A stretch of 64,000 nucleotides of DNA from Sphaerisporangium fuscum (lineage in GTDB: Bacteria; Actinomycetota; Actinomycetes; Streptosporangiales; Streptosporangiaceae). Of the stretch, positions 25,737 through 33,837 are shown one piece after another. Positions within the stretch are counted from its first letter, which is position 1. The number at the start of each line of letters is the position of its first letter. Location of the stretch: contig NZ_JAHDTF010000002.1 in the NCBI RefSeq assembly GCF_018531465.1, forward strand, positions 338,811 to 402,810, written 5' to 3'. Made by a program: the position numbers and the translations under genes. The notes under the pieces are model-generated. The model was not told the DNA's origin, made no database searches, and saw only the letters and a program-made list of their open reading frames with translations.

Positions 25737-25807
25737 GCCGGCTCCGGCGGCCGCTCGGCGGGCCACCGCTCCTCGGACCGGGCCTCCGGTGAACCGGCCG
25801 TGGTTCC

Positions 25808-26572
25808 TCAGCGCCCGCGGTCCAGGCGGCGGGCGGCGCGGGCGGCCAGGTAGCCGAAGGAGTTGGTGGCGAGGTGCAGCAGCGATGGCGCCAGCAGTCC
25901 CCCACGCCCTCGCAACCACGAGAAGAACACCCCGGCCACCCCGGTGAAGACCACCGAGCCGACGACGACCCGCACCACACCGGCAGCCGCCGTGCGGTCC
26001 TCCCCACCGGCGAGGTCGCCGAGGGCCGGGGCGGCGCCGGCGAGGTCGCTGAGGGCCGGGTTGGCGCGGGCCATGTCGAGTGACGGGAGGACGTGCCAGA
26101 GCCCGAAGAGGGCCGCGGAGCCCGGGACGGCCGCGGCGGGCCCGTACGACCGGCGCAGCGCGGCGGGCAGCACTCCGCGGAAGGCGACCTCCTCCAGCAG
26201 CACCGTGCCCAGCGGCACCTGGACGAGGACCTCCTCCAGCAGGCGGGCGCGCGAGAGTCCGAGCGCCCGCTCGTCCCTGAAGAACCGGCGGGTCGCGGGC
26301 AGCAGGACCCCTCCGGTGTAGACGGCCGCCACGGCGCCCGCCAGCGCTCCCCCCGCCCTGGCACCGCGGTCGGCGTCGGCGAAACCGATCTCCTTCCACG
26401 ACAACCCCGAACGCCGGGCGAGGAGCACCAGCGCGCCGGCCGTCACGGTGGAGGTCAGCGGGGCGAGGCGTCGGGCGAGACGGTTGTTCAGCACGTTGGC
26501 CGCCCCGAGCGCGGCGAGGGCCGGCAGCAGGAGGCGGGACGCGGGAACGGCGGGGGCATTCTCGGTCGTCAT
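25808..26572 (-). CDS. CPBP family intramembrane metalloprotease (CAAX/Abi type)
   Basis: This 254-aa membrane protein contains the three CPBP motifs: EEVAFRGVLPAALRR (EExxxR), FGLWHVLPS (FxxxH) and HLATNSFG (HxxxN-like). These form the zinc site of the Rce1-like glutamic/metallo proteases in the membrane. A stretch between the second and third motif (LSDLAGAAPALGDLAGGED) holds an Ala/Gly/Leu duplication. I choose the ATG at 26572, which overlaps the whiB stop (ATGA), so the two are coupled. The substrate is unknown; bacterial members often serve in peptide immunity or regulated proteolysis. Confidence 0.88.
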   Translation of the reverse strand: MTTENAPAVPASRLLLPALAALGAANVLNNRLARRLAPLTSTVTAGALVLLARRSGLSWKEIGFADADRGARAGGALAGAVAAVYTGGVLLPATRRFFRDERALGLSRARLLEEVLVQVPLGTVLLEEVAFRGVLPAALRRSYGPAAAVPGSAALFGLWHVLPSLDMARANPALSDLAGAAPALGDLAGGEDRTAAAGVVRVVVGSVVFTGVAGVFFSWLRGRGGLLAPSLLHLATNSFGYLAARAARRLDRGR

Positions 26573-26835
26573 GAGGCGGCTCGTCGCCTCCAGCCAGGGG
26601 GGAATCTGAGACGTCGGCGCTCGGCCGTCGTGAGGCCGCCCCAGATGCCTTCGGGCTCCCCGGCCCGTACGGCGTAGGACAGGCACTCCTCGATCACTGT
26701 GCAGGTCGCGCAGATCGTCTTCGCCCGCGCCTCCTGCTCGGGAAGCGGGGTGTCCGGGAAGAACAACTCCGGATCGGACGTTCGGCAGGATCCCCGAGAG
26801 GCCCAGCCCGCCTCGGGAACGGTCTTCGCACTCAT
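26569..26835 (-). CDS. WhiB-family iron-sulfur transcription regulator
   Basis: The 88-aa protein is a typical Wbl protein. Four cysteines that hold the [4Fe-4S] cluster are seen at GSCRTSDPELFF and in CATCTVIEEC (CxxCxxxxxC), followed by the GIWGG turn and a basic tail (AERRRLRF). The ATG at 26835 has GGAGGTGG in front of it; longer readings to 26931 add 32 residues not seen in the family. It is coupled to the CPBP protease gene. Wbl proteins act through the primary sigma factor; which subclass (WhiB1/2/6-like) cannot be fixed by eye. Confidence 0.93.
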   Translation of the reverse strand: MSAKTVPEAGWASRGSCRTSDPELFFPDTPLPEQEARAKTICATCTVIEECLSYAVRAGEPEGIWGGLTTAERRRLRFPPGWRRRAAS

Positions 26836-26966
26836 CACCACCTCCTGGCCAGGATCGTGCGCCGACACGGCCAGGCTACGGACCGCCGCCCACGGGCACA
26901 TCCATCTCGGGGCGTAGACGGAACGAGTCACACCTCCACTCGCCGGCGTACATGGCGACCCAGGCT

Positions 26967-27761
26967 TCAGATGATCAGGTCTTCGCCCTGCTTGGGGGTG
27001 AGGACCTCGTACGCCTCCTCCGAGGCCGCGTCGAGATATCGGGACAGTTCATCCGGCTGAGTGGTGTAGAAGCCGTCGATGTGGAATCCGTCGTAGTGCA
27101 TGGGCACCGCGACCCGGGCCCCCAGCAACCGCGCGGCGACGGCCGCGTGCTCGGCATCGAGCGAGGCTGGGTACGGGCTCGGCGGCTGGCAGTGAGGAAA
27201 GCAGACGGTCGGCCCGTTGATGGGCGTCAGCACGGCGTCGAACGGTCCGTACCGGCGGGCGGCGCGCCACCAGTAGCCGTGGAACATGGTGTCCCCGAGG
27301 TGGATCACACGCTTGCCTCCGGCCTCGACCGCCCATGACACCTGCGGGTCGCCGAGGGTGTCGACGGCCGGGACGGCCGCGATCGAGAACGGCCCGATCG
27401 TGGTGGTCTCCCACGGTGCCATCGGCAGCCGGGGCAGCTTCCACTCGTCGAGTTCACCGTCGGCCTTGAGTGTCCACAGGTTCTCGTGGTCATCGCCGCC
27501 GAAGGACGCGGGATGCAGAACTTTTCCGCCGGGGCGCAGCGCCCGGGCGAGGGCGGCGGCGTCGGTGTGGTCCCGGTGCAGGTGCGTGCAGAGCCCGGCG
27601 AGCACGCTGCCCTCGGTGTGCGGCGGGGTGACCTTCGGCATGGGTGCCGAGAGCGGGGTGTCCGCCAGGACGCCCTCGGGTCCGCCGAGCAGGTCGATGA
27701 CCAGGCTCTCCCCCTGTGATTCAAGTTCCACGCCCGCCCATCCCAGCCATCGGATACGCAT
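26967..27761 (-). CDS. MBL-fold metallo-hydrolase
   Basis: The 264-aa product has the metallo-beta-lactamase fold. The first metal motif is THLHRDHTDA (HxHxDH), a later one is VIHLGDTMFHG (Asp ligand) and the last is VPMHYDGFHIDGFYT (His ligand). The UlaG/RNase Z-like proteins with the start MRIRWLGWAGVEL form this subgroup, often called L-ascorbate-6-phosphate-lactonase-like. It has AAAAGGAGAG in front of its ATG. It is divergent to the TetR gene, and two operator palindromes lie between them, so TetR very likely represses it. The substrate is unknown. Confidence 0.87.
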   Translation of the reverse strand: MRIRWLGWAGVELESQGESLVIDLLGGPEGVLADTPLSAPMPKVTPPHTEGSVLAGLCTHLHRDHTDAAALARALRPGGKVLHPASFGGDDHENLWTLKADGELDEWKLPRLPMAPWETTTIGPFSIAAVPAVDTLGDPQVSWAVEAGGKRVIHLGDTMFHGYWWRAARRYGPFDAVLTPINGPTVCFPHCQPPSPYPASLDAEHAAVAARLLGARVAVPMHYDGFHIDGFYTTQPDELSRYLDAASEEAYEVLTPKQGEDLII

Positions 27762-27774
27762 CTGATCCCTCTCC

Positions 27775-27800
27775 TTTTGGCGTACGTTCGTTCGCTAAAA
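27775..27800. promoter_or_regulatory. TetR operator 1 (MBL/TetR divergent promoter)
   Basis: A 26-bp imperfect palindrome has outer arms TTTT / AAAA and inner half-sites GCG-ACG / CGT-CGC; 20 of 26 positions are symmetric. It overlaps the Shine-Dalgarno side of the MBL leader. It sits three bases from operator 2. Confidence 0.55.
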
Positions 27801-27802
27801 CT

Positions 27803-27822
27803 TAGCACACGATCGTTCGCTA
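27803..27822. promoter_or_regulatory. TetR operator 2
   Basis: A 20-bp palindrome of the form TAGCnnACGATCGTnnGCTA lies 12 bases before the TetR ATG. It shares the half-site CGTTCGCTA with operator 1. A TAAACT (-10-like) overlaps its right end. Confidence 0.6.
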
Positions 27823-27834
27823 AACTCTGTGGGC

Positions 27835-28458
27835 ATGAGGAGATCTGCCAGCGAGGCCCGGCGAACCCGCGACCACATCGTCAGCACCGGCGTGACCCAT
27901 GCCTCCAGCGCGGGGCTGTCCGGCCTGACCATAGGTGTGCTGGCCGAGACACTCGGCATGAGCAAGGCCGGGGTGGTCGGCCCCTTCGGTTCCCGGGCCG
28001 ATTTGCAGGCCGCGGTCCTGGCCAAGGCGGTGAACATGTTCACCCAGGCGGTCGTGGAGCCGAGTCTGACGGCGGACCCGGGCCTGGCGCGACTGCGCGT
28101 CGTGATCGATTCGTGGTGCGGCTACCTCGCCGACAGCCCGTTCCCCAACGGCTGTTTCGTCACGGCGGCGTCCTGCGAACTGGACGGGCAACCGGGCGAG
28201 CTACGCACCTACCTTCGCGACAAGGTGACCCACTGGCGGGACTTCCTGCGCGAGCAGATCGTGACGGCGCAGACCGCGGGCGACATCAGCACCCGGCTCG
28301 ACGCGACGGACCTCGTCTCGGTTCTCACGGGAATCGCCATGTCCGCCAACCAGGAGATCCAGTTGCTCGGTGACGACACGGCGGCGGCACGTGCCCGACG
28401 TCTCATGGGTGCGGTCATCGGCGAGAAAGAGGGATCGACGACATCGAAGACGGCCTGA
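27835..28458 (+). CDS. TetR-family transcriptional regulator
   Basis: The protein (207 aa from the ATG at 27835; 209 from a GTG at 27829) has an N-terminal TetR HTH (residues 10-55, TRDHIVSTGVTHASSAGLSGLTIGVLAETLGMSKAGV) and a C-terminal ligand domain of the TetR_C_6 type, with VVIDSWCGYLADSPFPNGCF. Two cysteines in this block may matter for ligand or redox sensing. No Shine-Dalgarno site precedes either start, and a -10-like TAAACT ends nine bases before the ATG, so the message may be leaderless. Two palindromes between it and the MBL gene are its likely operators. Confidence 0.9.
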   Translation: MRRSASEARRTRDHIVSTGVTHASSAGLSGLTIGVLAETLGMSKAGVVGPFGSRADLQAAVLAKAVNMFTQAVVEPSLTADPGLARLRVVIDSWCGYLADSPFPNGCFVTAASCELDGQPGELRTYLRDKVTHWRDFLREQIVTAQTAGDISTRLDATDLVSVLTGIAMSANQEIQLLGDDTAAARARRLMGAVIGEKEGSTTSKTA

Positions 28459-28517
28459 CGGTCCGCGAGGTGCGGTCCGCCGGAAGGCGGCCGGTGACAG
28501 CGTGCCGGCGCGGTGGG

Positions 28518-29255
28518 TCAGCAGGCGTCGACGCCCTGGGTGAAGCCCTTGGTGAAGGATTGCTGGCGTTGGGCGGGGGTGCCGTGGGCGTCCTCTCGCA
28601 TCCAGTTGTCGTCGGGGTCGCCGGCCGCGGCGAGGTTGTCGAGCAGTTCCTCGTCGTCCCCCGGGTCGGCCTGCAACCGGCCGGCGTCGATGATGCCCTT
28701 CAGGGCGCCGCCGGCGTAGCAGTCGGCCTGCAGTTCGCGTTCGACGTTGAAGCTGAAGTCGCTCCTCAGCTGCGCCTGGATGGAGTGTCCGATCTCGTGC
28801 GGAATGATCACGTAGACCGCACCGTCGCCCAGTTGCTTCCACAGCGACCGCATCCACGTCTGGTCGTAGGCGACGAAGTTGCCTATCGGGCAGTAGAAGG
28901 CGTTCTGCGGCAGGGCCGGCCGGCCGCCGCAGGACGGGCCGTTCCTGCCCGAGTAGGCCACGAACCTCTCCAGCGGCCGGTAGGTCTTCCCCGCGGCCTG
29001 GAACCTGTCCTGCCAGAACTCCTCGGTCAGGGTGCGCGCGAGCTGGACGTCCTCCTCGAACTTCGTCCCGAAGGCGGTGGTGCTCCGCGGGGCGGCCCCG
29101 GTCTGCTGGGGCGCGGCCTGGGGCTGGACGGCGGCGGCCGGACGGCTCGGCAGCGTCAGCTGGTCCTTCCAGTACTCCACGGACGAGCAGCCCGTGGCGA
29201 CCAGGGACACGAGCACGGCCATGAGGATGACGGGCGCCACTGCGCGATGGGTCAT
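28518..29255 (-). CDS. Neutral zinc metallopeptidase, lipoprotein (YpfJ/KPN_02809 family)
   Basis: The 245-aa product is a predicted lipoprotein: signal peptide with lipobox LVATGC (Cys23), then a Pro/Ala/Gln-rich linker, then the peptidase domain. The HExxH motif reads PHEIGHS, with the downstream RELQADCYAGG supplying the third ligand region; YpfJ-type neutral peptidases have just this layout (FYCPIGNFVAYD and so on). It probably faces the outside of the membrane. It converges with the TetR gene and lies 42 bases downstream of the response regulator gene, in the same direction. The substrate is unknown. Confidence 0.88.
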   Translation of the reverse strand: MTHRAVAPVILMAVLVSLVATGCSSVEYWKDQLTLPSRPAAAVQPQAAPQQTGAAPRSTTAFGTKFEEDVQLARTLTEEFWQDRFQAAGKTYRPLERFVAYSGRNGPSCGGRPALPQNAFYCPIGNFVAYDQTWMRSLWKQLGDGAVYVIIPHEIGHSIQAQLRSDFSFNVERELQADCYAGGALKGIIDAGRLQADPGDDEELLDNLAAAGDPDDNWMREDAHGTPAQRQQSFTKGFTQGVDAC

Positions 29256-29297
29256 ATGCCCAATCTTGACCGAACCGTGACCCTCGCGCGGGCGAAT

Positions 29298-29930
29298 TCA
29301 GACGAGACGTCGGGCCGTAGCCCAGCGCGACAGCTCGTGCCGGTTGGAGAGCTGAAGTTTGCGCAGCACAGAGGACACGTGCGTCTCGACGGTCTTCACG
29401 GAGATGAAAAGCTCCTTGGCGATCTCCTTGTAGGCGTACCCGCGGGCGATCAGCCGCAGCACCTCGCGCTCGCGGGAGGTGAGCGAGTCGAGCTCGGGGT
29501 CGATGGACGGCGCCTCGGTGGAGGCGAAGGCGTCCAGGACGAACCCGGCCAGACGCGGCGAGAACACCGCGTCGCCCTCCGAGACGCGGACGATCGCGTC
29601 GGTGAGCTCCCTCCCGCTGATCGTCTTGGTGACGTAGCCGCGGGCGCCGCCCCGGATGACGCCGATGACGTCCTCGGCCGCGTCGGAGACCGAAAGGGCC
29701 AGGAAGCGCACCTGCGCGCCCGCCCCGAGCACCCGGCGCAGCACCTCCTGCCCGCCGCCCCCCGGCATGTGGACGTCGAGCAGGACGACGTCCGGCTTCA
29801 GGGACTCGATCGACGCGACCGCCGACTCGACGTCCTCGGCCTCGCCGATCACCTCGATCTCGGGTCCCAGCTCGGCGCGCACCCCCGAACGGAAGAGGCG
29901 GTGGTCGTCCACGATCAGCACCTTGACCAT
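29298..29930 (-). CDS. LuxR-family response regulator of a PspC/LiaS-type system
   Basis: The 210-aa regulator has the acidic residues VDDH, the phospho-acceptor Asp in VVLLDVHMPGGGG and the Lys in YVTKTISG. The C-terminal LuxR HTH (SLTSREREVLRLIARGYAYKEIAKELFISVKTVETHVSSVLRKL) is canonical. I choose the ATG at 29930, which has GGGAG eight bases upstream; a GTG six bases earlier is nearly on top of that site. It lies 37 bases downstream of the kinase gene and forms one operon with it. Confidence 0.93.
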   Translation of the reverse strand: MVKVLIVDDHRLFRSGVRAELGPEIEVIGEAEDVESAVASIESLKPDVVLLDVHMPGGGGQEVLRRVLGAGAQVRFLALSVSDAAEDVIGVIRGGARGYVTKTISGRELTDAIVRVSEGDAVFSPRLAGFVLDAFASTEAPSIDPELDSLTSREREVLRLIARGYAYKEIAKELFISVKTVETHVSSVLRKLQLSNRHELSRWATARRLV

Positions 29931-29967
29931 GTTCACGGCTCCCTCACTCGGCGGGTCGGCTCGTGGA

Positions 29968-31194
29968 TCACGCTTGCTCCCGCTTCATTGTCAACATCAC
30001 TTCGGTTCCCTCGCCCGGGCCCGTCTTGACCCGTGCCGTGCCGCCGTGGCGCTCCATCCGTCCGATGATCGACTGGCGGATGCCCATGCGGTCGTCGGGC
30101 ACCTCCTCCATGGAGAAGCCCTTGCCGCGATCCCGGACGAATATGGTCACCTCCTCCGGCTCCGCTTCGGCGTAGACGGAGATGACGGACGCCTCAGAGT
30201 ATTTCGCCGCGTTGACCATCGCCTGCCGGGCCGCCTGCAACATGGCCCGCAGCCGGTCGTCCAGCTCGCAGTCGCCGACGCAGACGATCTCGATGGGGAC
30301 GCCGTGCTCGTCCTCGATCTCGGCCGCCACCCGCCGTACGGCCGCCGCGATCGTGGCGTCGGCGTCGGCCTTGGGCTGGTACAGCCAGTTGCGCAGCTCG
30401 CGCTCCTGCGAGCGGGCCAGGCGCGTCACCTCGAACGGGTCCTGCGCGTTGCGCTGGATCAGGGTGAGCGTGTGCAGCACCGAGTCGTGCACGTGCGCCG
30501 CCATCTCGGCCCGTTCCTCCTGGCGGATGCGCTCGGTGCGCTCCCGCTGGAGCTCCTTCCACAGGCCGGTGAGCCACGGGGCCGCGATCAGCGCGATGCC
30601 GCCGACCACGACGGCGGTGAACACCAGCCCCGGGACGGCCTCGGCGAGCTTGCCCTGGGCGGCGAGGAAGCCGATCGCGCCGATCACCACGAGGAGCGTG
30701 CCGGCGCCGGTGCGCACCCACGAGCGCCTCACCTGGCGCACCGCGTCGGTCATCCAGCGCTGGCGGCGGTCGATGCTGGCCTGCTGCCACAGGATGAGGC
30801 TGCCGATGCCCACCACGGCGATCGACCAGGTGCCGATGCCGCCGGTGGAGGCGCCGGTGAGCCAGCCGAACGCGGTCAGCGCCATGCCGAGCACGGCGTA
30901 CGCGGCCACCTGGCCCCAGTCGCGGCCCGGCGGCTCTCCTTCGTACTGCTCGCGCGAAGTGAACATCCACAGGGCGGCGTACGCGAGGACGCCCAGCCCG
31001 TCGAGGACACTGAGCAGCACGAACGCCAGCCGCAGCACGACCGGGTCGAGCTTCAGCTGGGCGGCGGCGCCTTGGGCGACACCCGCGACGAGCCGGCCGC
31101 GCATGGGCCGGACCATCCGGGGATGAGCCTCGGGAAGTGTGGGGTTCTCAGACATCTCCGCAGCATCGTCACATGTGGCAGGGGCGGCACGCAT
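29968..31194 (-). CDS. Sensor histidine kinase with N-terminal PspC domain
   Basis: The 408-aa protein begins with a PspC domain (residues 28-85, RPMRGRLVAGVAQGAAAQLKLDPVVLRLAFVLLSVLDGLG), followed by three to five membrane segments and the kinase core. The H-box AAHVHDSVLHTLTLIQ holds the phospho-acceptor His, and RDRGKGFSMEEVPDDRMGIR is the ATP-binding G region. PspC-kinase fusions with a LuxR regulator and a LiaF/PspC protein form an actinobacterial envelope-stress module. The ATG at 31194 has AGGGAG seven bases upstream; an internal ATG at 31155 is possible. It shares its promoter region with the divergent PspC gene. Confidence 0.92.
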   Translation of the reverse strand: MRAAPATCDDAAEMSENPTLPEAHPRMVRPMRGRLVAGVAQGAAAQLKLDPVVLRLAFVLLSVLDGLGVLAYAALWMFTSREQYEGEPPGRDWGQVAAYAVLGMALTAFGWLTGASTGGIGTWSIAVVGIGSLILWQQASIDRRQRWMTDAVRQVRRSWVRTGAGTLLVVIGAIGFLAAQGKLAEAVPGLVFTAVVVGGIALIAAPWLTGLWKELQRERTERIRQEERAEMAAHVHDSVLHTLTLIQRNAQDPFEVTRLARSQERELRNWLYQPKADADATIAAAVRRVAAEIEDEHGVPIEIVCVGDCELDDRLRAMLQAARQAMVNAAKYSEASVISVYAEAEPEEVTIFVRDRGKGFSMEEVPDDRMGIRQSIIGRMERHGGTARVKTGPGEGTEVMLTMKREQA

Positions 31195-31203
31195 CAGGGC
31201 GCT

Positions 31204-31271
31204 CCCTGACTCCTGCCCTGAGGGCTCCGGGACGAGTCAGGGGTGTCCCGGATGGTGACCGGAACCCCTGA
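31204..31271. promoter_or_regulatory. TCAGGG palindromes in the divergent PspC/kinase promoter region
   Basis: Two inverted repeats lie in the 94 bases between the divergent genes: CCCTGACTC (31204-31212) with GAGTCAGGG (31234-31242), and TCAGGGGT (31237-31244) with ACCCCTGA (31264-31271). Three copies of the TCAGGG core in alternate orientation suggest binding sites for the LuxR-type regulator of this system. The arms end close to both start codons. Confidence 0.5.
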
Positions 31272-31288
31272 CCGGCCACCATGGACCC

Positions 31289-32977
31289 ATGACCGAGGCA
31301 GGAAGTCCCGATACGACGCTCGAGCCGGGTGACTTCGCACCCGTCAGCGAGGAGCGCGTGCTCCAGCGTAGCGACGAGGGACGAATGCTCACAGGCGTGT
31401 GCGCAGGGCTCGGCCGCTACACCGGCATGGACCCGGTCATCTTCCGGGTGGGCTTCGCGGTGCTGGTCGTGGGCTCGGGTATCGGCATCATGCTGTACGT
31501 CGCGGCGTTCCTGCTGATGAGGAACACCCAGGGCGGCCCGGGATACGCCGAGCAGTGGAGCCGCAGGGTCTTCGACACCGAGACCGTGATGGCGCTCCTG
31601 GCCGCGATCTTCGCCTTCGGCCTGATCATCAACCTGGCGGCCGACGGCATCAGCACCTCGACGGTGGTGGTGGGCACACTGCTCGCGATCGCCCTGCTGG
31701 CCGCGCACGCCCGCGGCGTCGACCTGCTGGCGCTCGTCAAGAGCATGCCGGAGCGGGTCAAGGGGAAGCGCGGCACCCGGCCGGTGCCGGAGCACTGGAC
31801 GGCCTTCCCGTCCGCCACGCGGGCGTTCTCCCACGCTCCGGGCACCCCTGGGGGCACGCCCGCGGCTTCCGCCTTCACCACCGCCGCCGCGCCGTCGGCG
31901 CCGCCGTTCGCGTCCGACGCGCCGCCGGCCACGACCTCGGCGTTCGACGCTCATCCGTCCGACGCGCCGCCGGCCACCACCTCGGCGTTCGACGCCCCTC
32001 CATCCGACGCGCCTGCGGAGGCACCGTCCGACGCGCCGTCTGCGTCCGAGGCGCCCCCGGGCGACCGTATCTTCGGGACTTCGGCGGCCGCCGGCCGGTC
32101 CCCCGCTGCCGAGCAGCTCTACCGGCGGCTGTCGGACCTCGCCAAGGAGGCGCGCGCCGCGGCCACGGCGGCGGCCGGCCCCGGGGCGGCGCCCCCGCCC
32201 GCCCCCGGCTACCGGCAGACGCCGCGGCCCGGGGGGTTCGACTCCTCCGGCGAGCCGTTCGCACCGCACGGCCCGTACAGCCCGCGCCGGCCGTACGAGC
32301 CCGACGACTGGGAGTACGGCCGGCGGCCCAGCGCCGCGGCCGCGCGGCCGCCCCGCCCGAAGCGGCCGAAGTCGTTCACCGGCGCAATCACCGTGTTCGT
32401 CGCGTTCCTGGTCGGAGGGATCATGGTTGCCACGCAGTCGCCGTCCGCCCAGACGGTCAACCTGCCGTTGATCGGCGGGGCCGTGCTCATCACGATCGGC
32501 GCGGGCCTGCTCGTCGCGACCTGGTTCGGCAGGGGCGCCGGGCTGGTGGCGACCGGAACCATCGTCTCTCTTCTGCTAGTGGCGGGATCGACCGTGAACG
32601 GAATTCCGAAGAAGATCGGCAGCTACACCTGGGAGCCCGTGGACAGCTCCGTGGCCGTCCGCACGTACTCGGTGGGCATCGGCGACGGAACGCTCGACCT
32701 GCGGGACACCAAGTTCCTCCCCGGCTCCCGAACCAGGTTCGACGCCTCGGTGTCGATGGGCGAGCTGAAGATCATCGTGCCGTCCTACGCCCGGGTGGAG
32801 GTGTTCGGCTACGCCAGACTGGGGGACGTCAAGATCGAGCACGCCGTGCAGGGCGGCACCGACGTCCACCACGACAAGGTGCTGGAGCCCGCGGTGAGCG
32901 GCACCGGCGCCGTCCCGGTCATCGAACTGCACGTGAAGGCCGGCATCGGGGACGTCGAGGTGCGCCGTGCGGCATAG
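31289..32977 (+). CDS. PspC domain protein with LiaF-like C-terminal domain
   Basis: The 562-aa protein starts with a PspC domain (about residues 27-85, SDEGRMLTGVCAGLGRYTGMDPVIFRVGFAVL), then membrane segments, a long Ala/Pro/Ser-rich disordered linker (about 180-370) and, after three further membrane segments, a LiaF-like beta domain (about 450-562) with repeated GIGDGTLDLRD and GELKIIVPSYARVEVFG motifs. The linker contains a 45-bp direct repeat (starts 31913, 31958, partial at 32003) encoding SDAPPATTSAFDA twice. The divergent kinase and regulator genes make up the rest of a LiaFSR-like envelope-stress system. It lies at the head of a two-gene unit. Confidence 0.9.
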   Translation: MTEAGSPDTTLEPGDFAPVSEERVLQRSDEGRMLTGVCAGLGRYTGMDPVIFRVGFAVLVVGSGIGIMLYVAAFLLMRNTQGGPGYAEQWSRRVFDTETVMALLAAIFAFGLIINLAADGISTSTVVVGTLLAIALLAAHARGVDLLALVKSMPERVKGKRGTRPVPEHWTAFPSATRAFSHAPGTPGGTPAASAFTTAAAPSAPPFASDAPPATTSAFDAHPSDAPPATTSAFDAPPSDAPAEAPSDAPSASEAPPGDRIFGTSAAAGRSPAAEQLYRRLSDLAKEARAAATAAAGPGAAPPPAPGYRQTPRPGGFDSSGEPFAPHGPYSPRRPYEPDDWEYGRRPSAAAARPPRPKRPKSFTGAITVFVAFLVGGIMVATQSPSAQTVNLPLIGGAVLITIGAGLLVATWFGRGAGLVATGTIVSLLLVAGSTVNGIPKKIGSYTWEPVDSSVAVRTYSVGIGDGTLDLRDTKFLPGSRTRFDASVSMGELKIIVPSYARVEVFGYARLGDVKIEHAVQGGTDVHHDKVLEPAVSGTGAVPVIELHVKAGIGDVEVRRAA

Positions 32978-33143
32978 AACGGACGTGTTCTCGCTGCTCG
33001 CGGGCCTGTTGTTCGTGGGCATCGGCATCCGCTACCTGACCCCGCCGCAACCCGACACGCTGATCATGGGGATGATCCTCGTCTTCGGGCTCGGGTTCGC
33101 CGGCTTCGTCGGCATCATCGCCAAGGCGTTGCGCAGACGCTGA
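32967..33143 (+). CDS. Small two-span membrane protein overlapping the PspC gene
   Basis: A 58-residue frame begins with a GTG at 32967, eleven bases inside the end of the upstream gene, and stops at 33143. It encodes VRHRTDVFSLLAGLLFVGIG as its start, a turn with PPQPD, and a second hydrophobic helix (MGMILVFGLGFAGFVGIIA) ending in KALRRR. Two membrane segments and a basic C-terminal anchor are typical of small membrane proteins. The overlap suggests translational coupling to the PspC/LiaF-like gene and a role in the same envelope system. I do not recognise the family. Confidence 0.7.
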   Translation: MRHRTDVFSLLAGLLFVGIGIRYLTPPQPDTLIMGMILVFGLGFAGFVGIIAKALRRR

Positions 33144-33146
33144 CTC

Positions 33147-33180
33147 TTCTAATGCGAGACGAGCATTAGTCCCATTAGAA
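33147..33180. promoter_or_regulatory. CGNR operator, site 1
   Basis: TTCTAATG (33147-33154) and CATTAGAA (33173-33180) are 18 bases apart. TAGAAT at 33176-33181 overlaps the right arm and could be the -10 element; the predicted start point then falls on the ATG at 33188. Confidence 0.7.
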
Positions 33181-33187
33181 TGGCTGG

Positions 33188-33793
33188 ATGTCCGATCCCC
33201 TGGCCCTGCTGTTCACCAGAACGATCCGGGCGAACCGGGTGGTCCGCGGCGGGGTGTCCGACGCCCTCGCCGACACGGCCGGGCTGACGGCCTGGGTCCG
33301 CGAGCACGCCGCCGCCCTCGGGGTCGACGCCGCCCGCTTCACCGCCTCCGAGCCCATGCGCGAGGAGGTCGTCGCGCTCCGCCAGGCCGTGCGGGCGCTG
33401 TTCGCCCGGGCCGTGGCGCCCGCGGAGCCCAGTTCGGCCGACGCCTCGCGCCTCCCCCGCTTCGCCGACGCCCTCGCGACCGTCAACGCCGCCGCGATGG
33501 CCGTACCCCTGGCCCGGCGCCTCGACTGGCCGGACGGCTCCGAGCCCACCGCAGGCGACGCGCCGGCCGCGCGGGCGAGCGACACGGCGGCGCTGTGCGC
33601 GAGGCTCGCCACCGCGGCCATCGACTTCCTCGCCGGACCCGACCGCGAGAAGCTCAGGGCCTGCCCGGCGCCGCGCTGCGTCCTGTATTTCGTCAAGGAG
33701 CACACGCGGCAGGAGTGGTGCTCGGTGAGCTGCGGCAACCGGGCCAGGGCCGCCCGCCACTATCGGCAGCACCGCGCCGATCACTCTTTCTAA
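33188..33793 (+). CDS. CGNR zinc-finger transcription regulator
   Basis: This 201-aa protein has an N-terminal ABATE-type domain (stress-induced regulator domain) and a C-terminal CGNR zinc finger: CPAPRCVLYFVKEHTRQEWCSVSCGNRARAARHY, with four cysteines (C-x4-C-x13-C-x3-C) and the CGNR box. Such proteins are transcription regulators in actinobacteria and proteobacteria. The ATG has no Shine-Dalgarno sequence and seems leaderless behind site 1. Its own stop codon is part of site 2. It is followed in the same direction by the VOC-PPOX operon, which has site 3 in front. It very likely binds the three sites and controls itself and that operon. Confidence 0.9.
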   Translation: MSDPLALLFTRTIRANRVVRGGVSDALADTAGLTAWVREHAAALGVDAARFTASEPMREEVVALRQAVRALFARAVAPAEPSSADASRLPRFADALATVNAAAMAVPLARRLDWPDGSEPTAGDAPAARASDTAALCARLATAAIDFLAGPDREKLRACPAPRCVLYFVKEHTRQEWCSVSCGNRARAARHYRQHRADHSF

Positions 33794-33821
33794 CGGATTG
33801 CCAGTAGTACATCCGTTAGGT
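33788..33821. promoter_or_regulatory. CGNR operator, site 2
   Basis: TTCTAACG (33788-33795) and CGTTAGGT (33814-33821), the latter with two mismatches to the ideal arm at its 3' end, are 18 bases apart. The left arm covers the CGNR stop codon. Longer internal arms CTAACGGAT / ATCCGTTAG are perfect. Confidence 0.65.
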
Positions 33822-33837
33822 TACGCTCGCCTCGGAG

